Assembly (NCBI GenBank): GCA_013316395.1
Contig: WSMU01000003.1
Location: 1-43,081, forward strand
From: Alphaproteobacteria bacterium
Lineage (GTDB): Bacteria > Pseudomonadota > Alphaproteobacteria > Rs-D84
DNA length: 43,081 bases
Direction: 5' to 3'
The translations under genes and the position numbers were made by a program. Each line of letters starts with the position of its first letter. Within the stretch, counting starts at the first letter, position 1. Positions 1 to 7,250 of this stretch are shown here, in pieces. The notes beneath the pieces were generated by a model, which saw only the letters and a program-made list of their open reading frames with translations, was not told the origin of the DNA and searched no databases.

Positions 1-1707
1 GGTGGTGCACCTTCTGGGGCGGTAAGTGCGGCGCGTGCGGGGTCGATGCGTGTTTCGGCATCCGGTGGCACGGGTGGCAGTGTCGCGCCCAATCGTGGCA
101 CGACAACAACCGGCCGCGTTGCGACGGCGCCGCGACTGTCTATTGGCAAATATCTTGGTGGCGGCACATCTGTTAGCGGGGGGAGCTCTATAAAGAACCA
201 AAAGCCTGGCGGCAGTACCAGCAGCAGTAGCGGCAGCGGTTCTATGGACCCGGGTGTTATGGCAGATTTGGAAAGCCGTGTTGGCGAGCTGGAGGGGCAG
301 GTCGCAAATATTTACGTCAAGGATGATGTGGATTCTATGCTGCAGGACAAGCAGAATGTTTTGACGCCTGTTGATGATTATATTGAAATTGAAAACGATG
401 AAATTTATCTGAATGTTGACGCGCTTCGGGAAGGCTTGGAAGTAATTGCCGGCAAGGATGGGCGCGAGGTTGAAATCGGCTCGAACGCCACTCATTTGTT
501 GTGGCGCTACAAGGGTGACACTGCCTGGCAGGAGCTGATTGCGCTGGCTGATATTACAGGACCCCAGGGGCCGGCCGGTGAAAAAGGTGAAAAGGGAGAT
601 CCGGGCGAAGGATTGGACCCGGAACAGTATCCGACGAAAGAGTTTATGAATGCTGAAATTGCACGGGCGATAGATTCTGCAAATTATGTAACACCTGAGG
701 CGTTAAGCGAAGCTATTGCGGGCTTTGCGACCAGAACGGCGGTAGCAGAGAGTATTGCCGATGCGACATCGGGTCTGGCCTCTAAGGAAGAGTTGGCCGG
801 ATACGCTAAAACTGCGGATGTTTATACCAAGGACCAGGTGTATACCAAAGGGGAGGTTGATACCAAGGTTGCCGATGTTGTTGCAGGTGACATGAGCGAG
901 GCTCTTGCCGCGTATGCCAAGACGGCGGATGTAAACAGCGCGCTTGAGAAAAAGGCCGATGTTTCAGCTTTGTCTGATTATGCGACGAATGCTGTTGTGA
1001 CGGGATTGACCGGTCGTGTTTCGGCGGTTGAAACTGAAATGGATGATATTAACGATCTGGCGGCAAATGCGGCGACAGATGCGGCCACGGCGGTTACTTC
1101 TGCGACCGCGGCAAAGACGGCCGCGGATGAAGCCACGGCGGCGGCCGGTGTTGCATTAACAACGGCAAATTCTGCATCTGGGGCGGCTGATGCGGCCAAA
1201 ACACTGGCAGAGGGTGCAAAAACATCTGCGGATACGGCTGTTGCGACCGCGGGTGCGGCGAAAACAGCAGCAGATGCGGCGACGGCTGGTTTGGCGCTAA
1301 AGGCTAATGCGGATGATGTGTATACAAAGACCGCGGCGGATGAAAAATTTGCGCTAAAGGCGAATACATACACCAAGACAGAGGTAGATACCAAAGTTGC
1401 GGAGATTTCGGCCGGTAATATGGACGAAGCTTTGAAAGCTTATGCTAAAACCGAGTATGTTGATGCGGAGCTGGCAAAGAAAGCGAATACGGATTCTTTG
1501 GGGGCATTGGCTCTAAAGAATACGATTTCAAATGCAGACGTTGCAGATGATGCGGCGATTGCGAAAACAAAACTGTCGGCGGATGTTCAGGCGTCCCTGT
1601 CAAAGGCAGACCAAGCAGTTTCTATCGCGGATGCCCCTGAAACGGGTGACTTCGTGTTGGCGATTAGTGATGGTCAAAAAGGCTGGTTTGAGGTGGTTAC
1701 GGAGTAA
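1..1707 (+). CDS. Collagen-like / coiled-coil surface fibre protein, 5' end outside window
   Basis: The frame is open from base 1, so the ATG at 46 is probably internal and the N-terminus lies upstream of the window. Counting from that ATG, residues 1-75 are Gly/Ser/Thr-rich. They are followed by a short coiled coil (about 70-90), a Trp-containing segment and six collagen-type Gly-X-Y triplets (about 172-189, beginning GPQGPAGEKGEKG). The rest is an Ala-rich heptad region with repeated YTK.EVDTKV-type motifs. The protein ends in FVLAISDGQKGWFEVV, a C-terminal Trp motif shared with the next three genes. The Trp-then-collagen arrangement resembles phage tail-fibre and bacterial collagen-like surface proteins. 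Function is inferred as a fibrous surface or adhesin component. No anchor domain is seen. Confidence 0.75.
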   Translation, partial: GGAPSGAVSAARAGSMRVSASGGTGGSVAPNRGTTTTGRVATAPRLSIGKYLGGGTSVSGGSSIKNQKPGGSTSSSSGSGSMDPGVMADLESRVGELEGQVANIYVKDDVDSMLQDKQNVLTPVDDYIEIENDEIYLNVDALREGLEVIAGKDGREVEIGSNATHLLWRYKGDTAWQELIALADITGPQGPAGEKGEKGDPGEGLDPEQYPTKEFMNAEIARAIDSANYVTPEALSEAIAGFATRTAVAESIADATSGLASKEELAGYAKTADVYTKDQVYTKGEVDTKVADVVAGDMSEALAAYAKTADVNSALEKKADVSALSDYATNAVVTGLTGRVSAVETEMDDINDLAANAATDAATAVTSATAAKTAADEATAAAGVALTTANSASGAADAAKTLAEGAKTSADTAVATAGAAKTAADAATAGLALKANADDVYTKTAADEKFALKANTYTKTEVDTKVAEISAGNMDEALKAYAKTEYVDAELAKKANTDSLGALALKNTISNADVADDAAIAKTKLSADVQASLSKADQAVSIADAPETGDFVLAISDGQKGWFEVVTE

Positions 1708-1762
1708 TCTCAAATCATTATAAACGGCCCTTGGGCCAAGTGTAAAAAAGGAAGTGAAAGAA

Positions 1763-2578
1763 ATGAAAGTAAAGAATGTCGCTTTTTCTGGGGTTGCAGC
1801 GGCTATGATGCTTAGTGCTGGTATCGGTGCGGCGGCGGCGGCTCCTCAAATCGCCAGCAAGCAATATGTTGACAATAAGGTTGCCACAGATGTTCAAACA
1901 CTGCAGACGACGATTGAAAACAACTATACCAAAACAGAGCAGTTACAGGATGTTATCGTAACAAATATCACAAACGAATTGCAGTCGGAAAACAGTGAGT
2001 TGAAAACCGCTATTGATGAAGCGTTGGATACCAAGGCGGATGCTGCGACGGTAACTCAGATTCAGAACAATGTTAACACAATGGCTACCACGGTTCAAAA
2101 TCTGGAGGCGGATGTTGCGGGCAAGGCAGATAAACTGAAGGGCGAGGCAATCAAGGCCGGTAATATCGCAACAATTGATGCGAATGGTAATTATGTTGCC
2201 GGAACAGTTGCGGCGGCGGATTTGGTAACAAATGCAACAGTTACTGAAAAGATTACATCTGCATTGGAAGGTAATGAGTCTGTAAAAGAAATCATTACGA
2301 CAATCGTTAGCAACGGCGATGTTGTCACAGATGCAATCGATACATCTATTGCGTCGGGTACGCTGAAGACAGAGCTAGATAAAAAAGCCAACGCAGCCGA
2401 TGTTTATACAAAGACAGAAACAGATGCAAAAATCATAAACCTGGCGATTCCAAAGCCACAGGGTGCGTGTGCGTCTGAATCCGGTCGTTGCGTATTGTCG
2501 GTTGACACAACTGGTAATTCTTTAATGTGGTTGGATGTGACCGCCCCTCTGGAAGGCACAACAACACCAGCAGAATAA
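1763..2578 (+). CDS. Secreted coiled-coil surface protein (fibre locus, gene 2)
   Basis: The product is 271 residues. I start at ATG 1763 because AGGAAG at 1749-1754 is correctly spaced for it and it opens directly into a signal peptide (MKVKNVAFSGVAAAMML... cut near AAAAA-PQ). An in-frame GTG at 1754 would add only three residues. The mature protein begins with an AS.QYVDNKV motif that recurs in the neighbouring genes. It continues as a long, polar, heptad-like region with YTKTE repeats and ends in a short domain with two Cys and the motif CVLSVDTTGNSLMWLDV. It lies 55 bp after the previous gene and 27 bp before the next, so co-transcription is likely. It is probably an exported fibrous protein. 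No enzyme motif is seen. Confidence 0.8.
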   Translation: MKVKNVAFSGVAAAMMLSAGIGAAAAAPQIASKQYVDNKVATDVQTLQTTIENNYTKTEQLQDVIVTNITNELQSENSELKTAIDEALDTKADAATVTQIQNNVNTMATTVQNLEADVAGKADKLKGEAIKAGNIATIDANGNYVAGTVAAADLVTNATVTEKITSALEGNESVKEIITTIVSNGDVVTDAIDTSIASGTLKTELDKKANAADVYTKTETDAKIINLAIPKPQGACASESGRCVLSVDTTGNSLMWLDVTAPLEGTTTPAE

Positions 2579-2605
2579 TATTTAATAAATAAAAATGGAT
2601 AAATT

Positions 2606-3298
2606 ATGAAAAAACTTACAACTGGTATATTTACTGTTCTGCTGGGCTTGGTTGCTATTGATGCAAATGCGGCTATTACGTCAAAGGCCTATGTTGATGC
2701 CAAGGTATCGACAGAAGTTGGAAAGGTTAATACAAAGGTAACAGAGCTAAATACAACGGTTAATGATTTTACAACAAATATTGGTGATAGAATTAACACC
2801 ACTATTAACCAAGCGCTGACAAATGAAGATTCCCAAATCTACAAAGAGCTGGAATCTAAGGCTTCGACGGCGGATTTAAAGGCTATTGATGAGCGCTTAT
2901 ACAATGCCGAGGCTGATATTGATGCACTGGAGAGGACAGTTGGAACATCCGAACTGGCGACAGAGGAAAAAACACTGACCGAGGCAATCAATGAATTGAA
3001 TACTAACAAAGTAACACAGGCTAAGGTTACAACAGATATTGCCGCCGCGGTAAAGGTTGAAACAGACCGTGCAACAGCAGCAGAGCAGGCAAATGCAAAT
3101 GCTATTGCGGCGAATACAGCGGCTGTTGAACAAGCTCAGGCTGATGCGACACAGGCGCTGAATGAGTCTATTAAGCAGATTAAGGCAACCGGTGAAGACG
3201 GAACCTATGTTTTGACTATCAAGACAATCGGCGACCAGGCTACGCTGAAATGGGAGCAGATTGAGCGTGCAGAAGCCACACAAACACCAGAGGCTTAA
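2606..3298 (+). CDS. Secreted coiled-coil surface protein (fibre locus, gene 3)
   Basis: The product is 230 residues with a clear signal peptide (MKKLTTGIFTVLLGLVAIDANA). The mature N-terminus carries the locus motif ITSKAYVDAKV. The middle is a predicted coiled coil containing an ANTAAVEQAQADAT segment almost identical to one in gene 4. The C-terminus has the shared motif YVLTIKTIGDQATLKWEQIE. No cysteine and no membrane anchor are visible. It is probably part of the same transcription unit as gene 2. The role is inferred as an extracellular or outer-surface fibre; the family is not one I can name. Confidence 0.8.
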   Translation: MKKLTTGIFTVLLGLVAIDANAAITSKAYVDAKVSTEVGKVNTKVTELNTTVNDFTTNIGDRINTTINQALTNEDSQIYKELESKASTADLKAIDERLYNAEADIDALERTVGTSELATEEKTLTEAINELNTNKVTQAKVTTDIAAAVKVETDRATAAEQANANAIAANTAAVEQAQADATQALNESIKQIKATGEDGTYVLTIKTIGDQATLKWEQIERAEATQTPEA

Positions 3299-3309
3299 TG
3301 CAGTAAATG

Positions 3310-3336
3310 CCGACGACCGTATTATGCGGTCGTCGG
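3310..3336 (+). other. Intergenic hairpin with a competing partner
   Basis: A 10-bp perfect stem (CCGACGACCG, 7-nt loop, CGGTCGTCGG) lies between fibre genes 3 and 4. No T-run follows it, so it is not a standard terminator. GCCGACGA at 3309-3316 is also perfectly complementary to TCGTCGGC at 3360-3367, about 30 nt before the next start codon, so two alternative folds exist. Confidence 0.6.
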
Positions 3337-3395
3337 ATATAGTGATGTAATATTTTGCATCGTCGGCAGATAAAACAATATTGGTAAAATTAATT

Positions 3396-4313
3396 ATGAA
3401 AAAAGCAGGATTTTTAGCACTTTCTTTGGCTATTATGCTCATTGCTGGTGCTGCACGTGCGGATATTGCATCTACATCATATGTAGAAAACGCCATTGCG
3501 CAAAAAGAAGACGTATCAAACAAGGCTTCAGAAACCTACACATCCGACAGCACGACACAATACCCGTCAATCCGCGTTGCAGAAACGATTGCCGCCAAGG
3601 CGGTTCAGGGGCTGGGTGATTTGGCGGGCCTGGACCAGGTTGGTACGGATGAGATAAAGGACGGCGCTGTAACAAAGGTAAAGTTGGATACATCTGTTCA
3701 GGCATCGCTGGGCAAGGCTGATACTGCGGTTCAGTCGGCCGCGCTGACCGCGGAAACACAGGCGCGGACAAATGCAGATAATGCTATTAACACCAAAATA
3801 GGTACCGTGCCCGCCGGAAAGACAGTTGTCGGTATGATTGATGAGGCAAAGACCGCGGCAACATACGATGATACGCAGGTTAAGGCGGATATTGCAGCGA
3901 ATACAGCGGCTATTGAACAAGCTCAGGCTGATGCGACAAAGGGTATTGGTGACGCAGCGGCCGCTGCACAGACAGCTAATGCGGCCAAGGCAGCGATAGA
4001 TAATGCGTCTACTGGTCTTGGGTCTAAGTTGCCAACGGCAACATATAATACTCAGGTAGGTACGGTTAGTGCAGCAAATATGGGAACAACTGCGACAACA
4101 GTAGTTGCTGCAATTAATGAAGTATCGAAAGAAGCTGCGGCTGCGGATGCCAAGGCTGTGGCTGCAGATACCAAGGCGACCGCGGCACAAAGCGCGGCCT
4201 CTGCGGCAAATACATTGGCGGCGGCGGCGATTCCAAAGCCATCGGGTACATGTAAGGATTGTGTGCTGAAGTATAATGGCACGGCCTTTTCCTGGGAGGA
4301 AATCGGTCGTTAA
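3396..4313 (+). CDS. Secreted coiled-coil surface protein (fibre locus, gene 4), full-length copy
   Basis: The product is 305 residues from ATG 3396, which opens into a signal peptide (MKKAGFLALSLAIMLIAGAARA). An upstream in-frame TTG at 3381 is less likely. After the IASTSYVENAI motif come a segment rich in charged residues and a long Ala-rich coiled coil with many AAxTA heptads. The C-terminal module contains two Cys (CKDCVLKYNGTAFSWEEIG), matching the FVL...W ending of genes 1-3. From base 3701 onward the gene lies inside a 2,830-bp tandem duplication, so its last two thirds occur again at 6531-7143 fused to the start of rbfA. It is probably an exported fibre protein. Confidence 0.82.
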   Translation: MKKAGFLALSLAIMLIAGAARADIASTSYVENAIAQKEDVSNKASETYTSDSTTQYPSIRVAETIAAKAVQGLGDLAGLDQVGTDEIKDGAVTKVKLDTSVQASLGKADTAVQSAALTAETQARTNADNAINTKIGTVPAGKTVVGMIDEAKTAATYDDTQVKADIAANTAAIEQAQADATKGIGDAAAAAQTANAAKAAIDNASTGLGSKLPTATYNTQVGTVSAANMGTTATTVVAAINEVSKEAAAADAKAVAADTKATAAQSAASAANTLAAAAIPKPSGTCKDCVLKYNGTAFSWEEIGR

Positions 4314-4325
4314 CAGGTGGTATTC

Positions 4326-4358
4326 TATGGCGCTGTGATAAAATGTTTATGCGCCATA
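4326..4358 (+). other. Hairpin after fibre gene 4
   Basis: TATGGCGC at 4326-4333 pairs with GCGCCATA at 4351-4358 across a 17-nt loop. No T-run follows, so it may be a weak terminator or an mRNA 3'-end stabiliser. It is repeated exactly at 7156-7188 in the duplicate. Confidence 0.5.
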
Positions 4359-4365
4359 TATCCTC

Positions 4366-4393
4366 TTGTTACGGGATGTAGATTTGTGATAAT
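4366..4393 (+). promoter_or_regulatory. Candidate promoter for fibre gene 5, copy 1
   Basis: TTGTTA, a 16-bp spacer and GATAAT lie 28 bp before the ATG at 4421. This suggests that gene 5 has its own sigma70-type promoter after the hairpin at 4326-4358. Confidence 0.5.
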
Positions 4394-4420
4394 ATAAAAC
4401 TGGTAGAGAGTTTTTAGGTT

Positions 4421-5650
4421 ATGAAGAATATAGCGGGTGTTTTTGCAGTTTCTTTTATCGCGATTATGTCTGTGGTTGCGGCCCATGCAGATGTTGCTTC
4501 TACGGATTTGGTTGATAGACGATTTGAAGCGTTGGCTACGGTGGCAAGTACGGGCTCTTATAACGATTTGACGAATAAGCCGACAATTCCCGCGGCTCAG
4601 GTTCAGCCGGACTGGAATGCAACCACGGGTATGGGGGCGATAAAAAATAAGCCTACGTTGGGCGCGCTGGCATCGAAAGCGTCGGTTACAAGTGCGGAGA
4701 TTACAGACGGCACTATTGTAAATGCGGATATTTCCGCAACAGCCGGGATTGCGCCTTCAAAGATTAACATAGATAAGCTTACTACATATGATACCACGCA
4801 TACAGACAATGATGAGCGAATCCCTTCAGTAAAGGTGGTAGAGAGCATTGCCGCCGTATCTGCGGATGCTGCGCTTGTCGCCGCTAAGAATGTATATCAG
4901 GTTAAGTCTAATGCGAATTACCAGATGGGTTCAGCAAATGGGGCTTGGACTACGATGAGTGGTTCTCAGCAAAATGCTTTGAATTCTGGCATTACAACGG
5001 CAAAAGTAACCAAGTACGATAATTATGCCACAGGTAAGCAAGATACTTTGACCCCTGGGAGTAATGGAAATATTAAAGGGGCTGGTAGTGTGACTGTGAC
5101 TAAGGATGCCTCTGGTGTTATAACCGTATCTGGAACAGACACAAATACAGTTACAACAGCGACAACAACCGGTACCGGAAATGTTGTTTCTGCTATTACG
5201 GCAAATAACGGTGCGCTTACGGTTACAAAAGGCGTTACAGCGGCAACACCTGGTGATATTACAAATGCTATAAACGCGTTGGATGTTGCGGCATCAACCG
5301 CGGCTGGAAATGTCGTTACAAATGTTAGTCAGACAGATGGAAAAATTTCTGTAACAAAGGGAACAATAAGTGTTCCGACTGTGAATAACGCTACGCTGAC
5401 AATTAAGCAGGGGGGAGCTGTTAAGGGTACTTTTACCGCGAACCAGGCCACCGCGGCAACAATTGAGTTAACTGATAATAATACAACATATACGGCCAGC
5501 GGTTCAAATGGTGTTTCTGCATCAGTTAGTGGTACGTCGGTGAACGTATCCGGTGTATCCGCAACGCGTGATGCGGTTGGGGTGGCAAAGCTGGGAGTTA
5601 TTCCGGTTGGAACCACTGGTACGGCAACCGCTACTATTTGGGTTGAATAA
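4421..5650 (+). CDS. Secreted beta-rich tail-fibre-like surface protein (fibre gene 5), copy 1
   Basis: The product is 409 residues. A signal peptide (MKNIAGVFAVSFIAIMSVVAAHA) is followed by the locus-type motif VASTDLVDRRF. Residues about 45-80 contain two NKPT motifs (YNDLTNKPTIPAAQVQ and GAIKNKPTL), a pattern known from phage tail-fibre and bacterial surface proteins. The second half is Thr/Val/Gly-rich, likely beta-structured, with repeated VTVTK/ISVTKG blocks. It ends in GTATATIWVE, a variant of the C-terminal Trp ending used by the neighbours. A strong terminator follows. The role is inferred as surface exposed, possibly adhesive. An identical second copy is at 7251-8480. Confidence 0.82.
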   Translation: MKNIAGVFAVSFIAIMSVVAAHADVASTDLVDRRFEALATVASTGSYNDLTNKPTIPAAQVQPDWNATTGMGAIKNKPTLGALASKASVTSAEITDGTIVNADISATAGIAPSKINIDKLTTYDTTHTDNDERIPSVKVVESIAAVSADAALVAAKNVYQVKSNANYQMGSANGAWTTMSGSQQNALNSGITTAKVTKYDNYATGKQDTLTPGSNGNIKGAGSVTVTKDASGVITVSGTDTNTVTTATTTGTGNVVSAITANNGALTVTKGVTAATPGDITNAINALDVAASTAAGNVVTNVSQTDGKISVTKGTISVPTVNNATLTIKQGGAVKGTFTANQATAATIELTDNNTTYTASGSNGVSASVSGTSVNVSGVSATRDAVGVAKLGVIPVGTTGTATATIWVE

Positions 5651-5710
5651 AGTTTCCCGCAAGGGGGGAGTCTGGAGGAGGGCGTCTTGGCGCCCCATAA
5701 GGAGAGAAGA

Positions 5711-5737
5711 CAGCGGCCACGGCCGCTGGTTTTTTAT
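5711..5737 (+). terminator. Rho-independent terminator, copy 1
   Basis: CAGCGGCC and GGCCGCTG form a perfect 8-bp stem with a 2-nt AC gap (in practice a slightly larger loop), followed by GTTTTTTATT. It ends the fibre locus before the convergent minus-strand gene. Confidence 0.9.
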
Positions 5738-5759
5738 TCGATTAAAATGGTGCTGCGGA

Positions 5760-6332
5760 CTATAGCAGCATCATCAAGCCAATACCCAGTCCTGCTGCGA
5801 CAATCGCGAACATGGTAAGTGGCCAGAAATATTTTTTTACGATTGCATTTGCCTGTTCCTGGAAGCGCCACAGCAGTGCCGCCACCAGCGCAAAGCGCGC
5901 GGTGCGGAACACCGCCGATACACCCAGGAATAGGGCCGCCGGGAATCCCATAAAGCCCGCGCATATCGCCATTAGTTTGTAGGGAATTGGGGTAAAGGCG
6001 GTCAGAACTATTATAAATAGGCCATGCTTTATGAACAACTGCTGAGCCATTTCAAATTTTTCCATTGTGGCAAAGTTTTCAATCAGCCATATTCCGACAG
6101 AATCAAACAGCCAGAAACCAATAAGGTATGCGATTGCGCCGCCTATCAATGAACCGGCGGCGGCGGCGATTGTTATCGGTATCGCCCGGCGACGGTTTGC
6201 GATAATGGGTGGTGTCATGAATACTTCGGGCGGGACAAATAAAAATATTGATTCACATATTGTTAAAACAAAAACTATCCATGCATAGGCTGGATGTTCT
6301 GATTTTTTAAGAATAGATTCTATAAGTTTCAT
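5760..6332 (-). CDS. YqaA/DedA-type (VTT domain) membrane protein, copy 1
   Basis: The product is a 190-residue polytopic inner-membrane protein. There are hydrophobic segments near residues 15-36, 47-75, 105-150 and 168-190, a Gly-rich AAAGSLIGGAIAYLIG stretch, and the motif FTPIPYKLMAICAGFMG. That motif is the signature of the SNARE-associated/VTT (DedA, YqaA) superfamily. Relatives act in envelope homeostasis and some flip undecaprenyl-phosphate or phosphatidylethanolamine; which substrate applies here is unknown. It is convergent with the fibre genes and divergent from rbfA across 85 bp. An exact second copy lies at 8590-9162, so gene dosage is two. Confidence 0.85.
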   Translation of the reverse strand: MKLIESILKKSEHPAYAWIVFVLTICESIFLFVPPEVFMTPPIIANRRRAIPITIAAAAGSLIGGAIAYLIGFWLFDSVGIWLIENFATMEKFEMAQQLFIKHGLFIIVLTAFTPIPYKLMAICAGFMGFPAALFLGVSAVFRTARFALVAALLWRFQEQANAIVKKYFWPLTMFAIVAAGLGIGLMMLL

Positions 6333-6359
6333 TTTTCCCCCGATTTCTCAAAATTTTTC

Positions 6360-6387
6360 TTGATTGTACATAAATTTAGTCTAATTT
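6360..6387 (+). promoter_or_regulatory. Candidate rbfA promoter, duplicated copy driving the chimera
   Basis: TTGATT, a 16-bp spacer and TAATTT lie upstream of the ATG at 6418. The same sequence precedes intact rbfA at 9190-9217. The -10 is a weak match, so this is tentative. Confidence 0.3.
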
Positions 6388-6417
6388 ACAAATCATAAGT
6401 ACAAAAAAGATAACAAT

Positions 6418-7143
6418 ATGCAGAAAAAACGTACAAATTCAAATCGACCCGACCGCATTGCGGCCAAGGTTCAGGTGCTGGTTGCGGAAATATTGCGTGA
6501 TAATTATGGAGAGGACCCCATTTTGCGCGGGGCATCGCTGGGCAAGGCTGATACTGCGGTTCAGTCGGCCGCGCTGACCGCGGAAACACAGGCGCGGACA
6601 AATGCAGATAATGCTATTAACACCAAAATAGGTACCGTGCCCGCCGGAAAGACAGTTGTCGGTATGATTGATGAGGCAAAGACCGCGGCAACATACGATG
6701 ATACGCAGGTTAAGGCGGATATTGCAGCGAATACAGCGGCTATTGAACAAGCTCAGGCTGATGCGACAAAGGGTATTGGTGACGCAGCGGCCGCTGCACA
6801 GACAGCTAATGCGGCCAAGGCAGCGATAGATAATGCGTCTACTGGTCTTGGGTCTAAGTTGCCAACGGCAACATATAATACTCAGGTAGGTACGGTTAGT
6901 GCAGCAAATATGGGAACAACTGCGACAACAGTAGTTGCTGCAATTAATGAAGTATCGAAAGAAGCTGCGGCTGCGGATGCCAAGGCTGTGGCTGCAGATA
7001 CCAAGGCGACCGCGGCACAAAGCGCGGCCTCTGCGGCAAATACATTGGCGGCGGCGGCGATTCCAAAGCCATCGGGTACATGTAAGGATTGTGTGCTGAA
7101 GTATAATGGCACGGCCTTTTCCTGGGAGGAAATCGGTCGTTAA
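6418..7143 (+). CDS. Chimeric ORF: RbfA N-terminus fused in frame to fibre protein 4 C-terminus
   Basis: The ORF encodes 241 residues. Residues 1-38 equal the start of RbfA (MQKKRTNSNRPDRIAAKVQV... to ILRG). The remainder equals the Ala-rich coiled coil and the C-terminal CVL...W module of fibre protein 4. The joint falls at 6531-6532, at the duplication junction, and the reading frame is kept. The chimera has lost the signal peptide of the fibre protein and most of the KH-like fold of RbfA, so it should be cytoplasmic and is unlikely to act as a ribosome factor. It keeps the rbfA upstream region and could be expressed. It is either a by-product of a recent duplication or an assembly artefact. 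Intact versions of both parents are present at 3396-4313 and 9248-9610. Confidence 0.85.
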   Translation: MQKKRTNSNRPDRIAAKVQVLVAEILRDNYGEDPILRGASLGKADTAVQSAALTAETQARTNADNAINTKIGTVPAGKTVVGMIDEAKTAATYDDTQVKADIAANTAAIEQAQADATKGIGDAAAAAQTANAAKAAIDNASTGLGSKLPTATYNTQVGTVSAANMGTTATTVVAAINEVSKEAAAADAKAVAADTKATAAQSAASAANTLAAAAIPKPSGTCKDCVLKYNGTAFSWEEIGR

Positions 7144-7155
7144 CAGGTGGTATTC

Positions 7156-7188
7156 TATGGCGCTGTGATAAAATGTTTATGCGCCATA
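7156..7188 (+). other. Hairpin after the chimeric ORF (duplicate copy)
   Basis: This is an exact copy of the 8-bp-stem hairpin at 4326-4358, carried by the tandem duplication. Confidence 0.5.
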
Positions 7189-7195
7189 TATCCTC

Positions 7196-7223
7196 TTGTT
7201 ACGGGATGTAGATTTGTGATAAT
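7196..7223 (+). promoter_or_regulatory. Candidate promoter for fibre gene 5, copy 2
   Basis: This is an exact copy of the TTGTTA-16-GATAAT element. Because the promoter is inside the repeat, the second copy of fibre gene 5 should be expressed independently of the chimera upstream. Confidence 0.5.
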
Positions 7224-7250
7224 ATAAAACTGGTAGAGAGTTTTTAGGTT

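Larger units (their letters stand above)
3701..6530. repeat. Tandem duplication, copy 1 (2,830 bp)
   Basis: This block repeats directly at 6531-9360 with a constant offset of 2,830 bp. All encoded proteins and the compared intergenic sequence are identical. It spans the back of fibre gene 4, all of fibre gene 5, the minus-strand membrane protein and the first 38 codons of rbfA. The left boundary reads GGCATCGCTGG and the original right boundary (9361) reads GGTATCGCTGG. This 11-bp near-match probably templated the event. No insertion-sequence ends are seen at either boundary. Confidence 0.95.

Noticed and set aside
46-48. ATG at 46 as the true start of the first gene
   Set aside because: The frame is open to the window edge, no ribosome-binding site or signal peptide is present, and the sequence before it has the same Gly/Ser/Ala composition.
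3567-4190. Long minus-strand frames within the fibre genes
   Set aside because: They are mirror frames of low-complexity Ala/Thr-rich coding sequence, and have Cys/Arg-rich translations without start signals.
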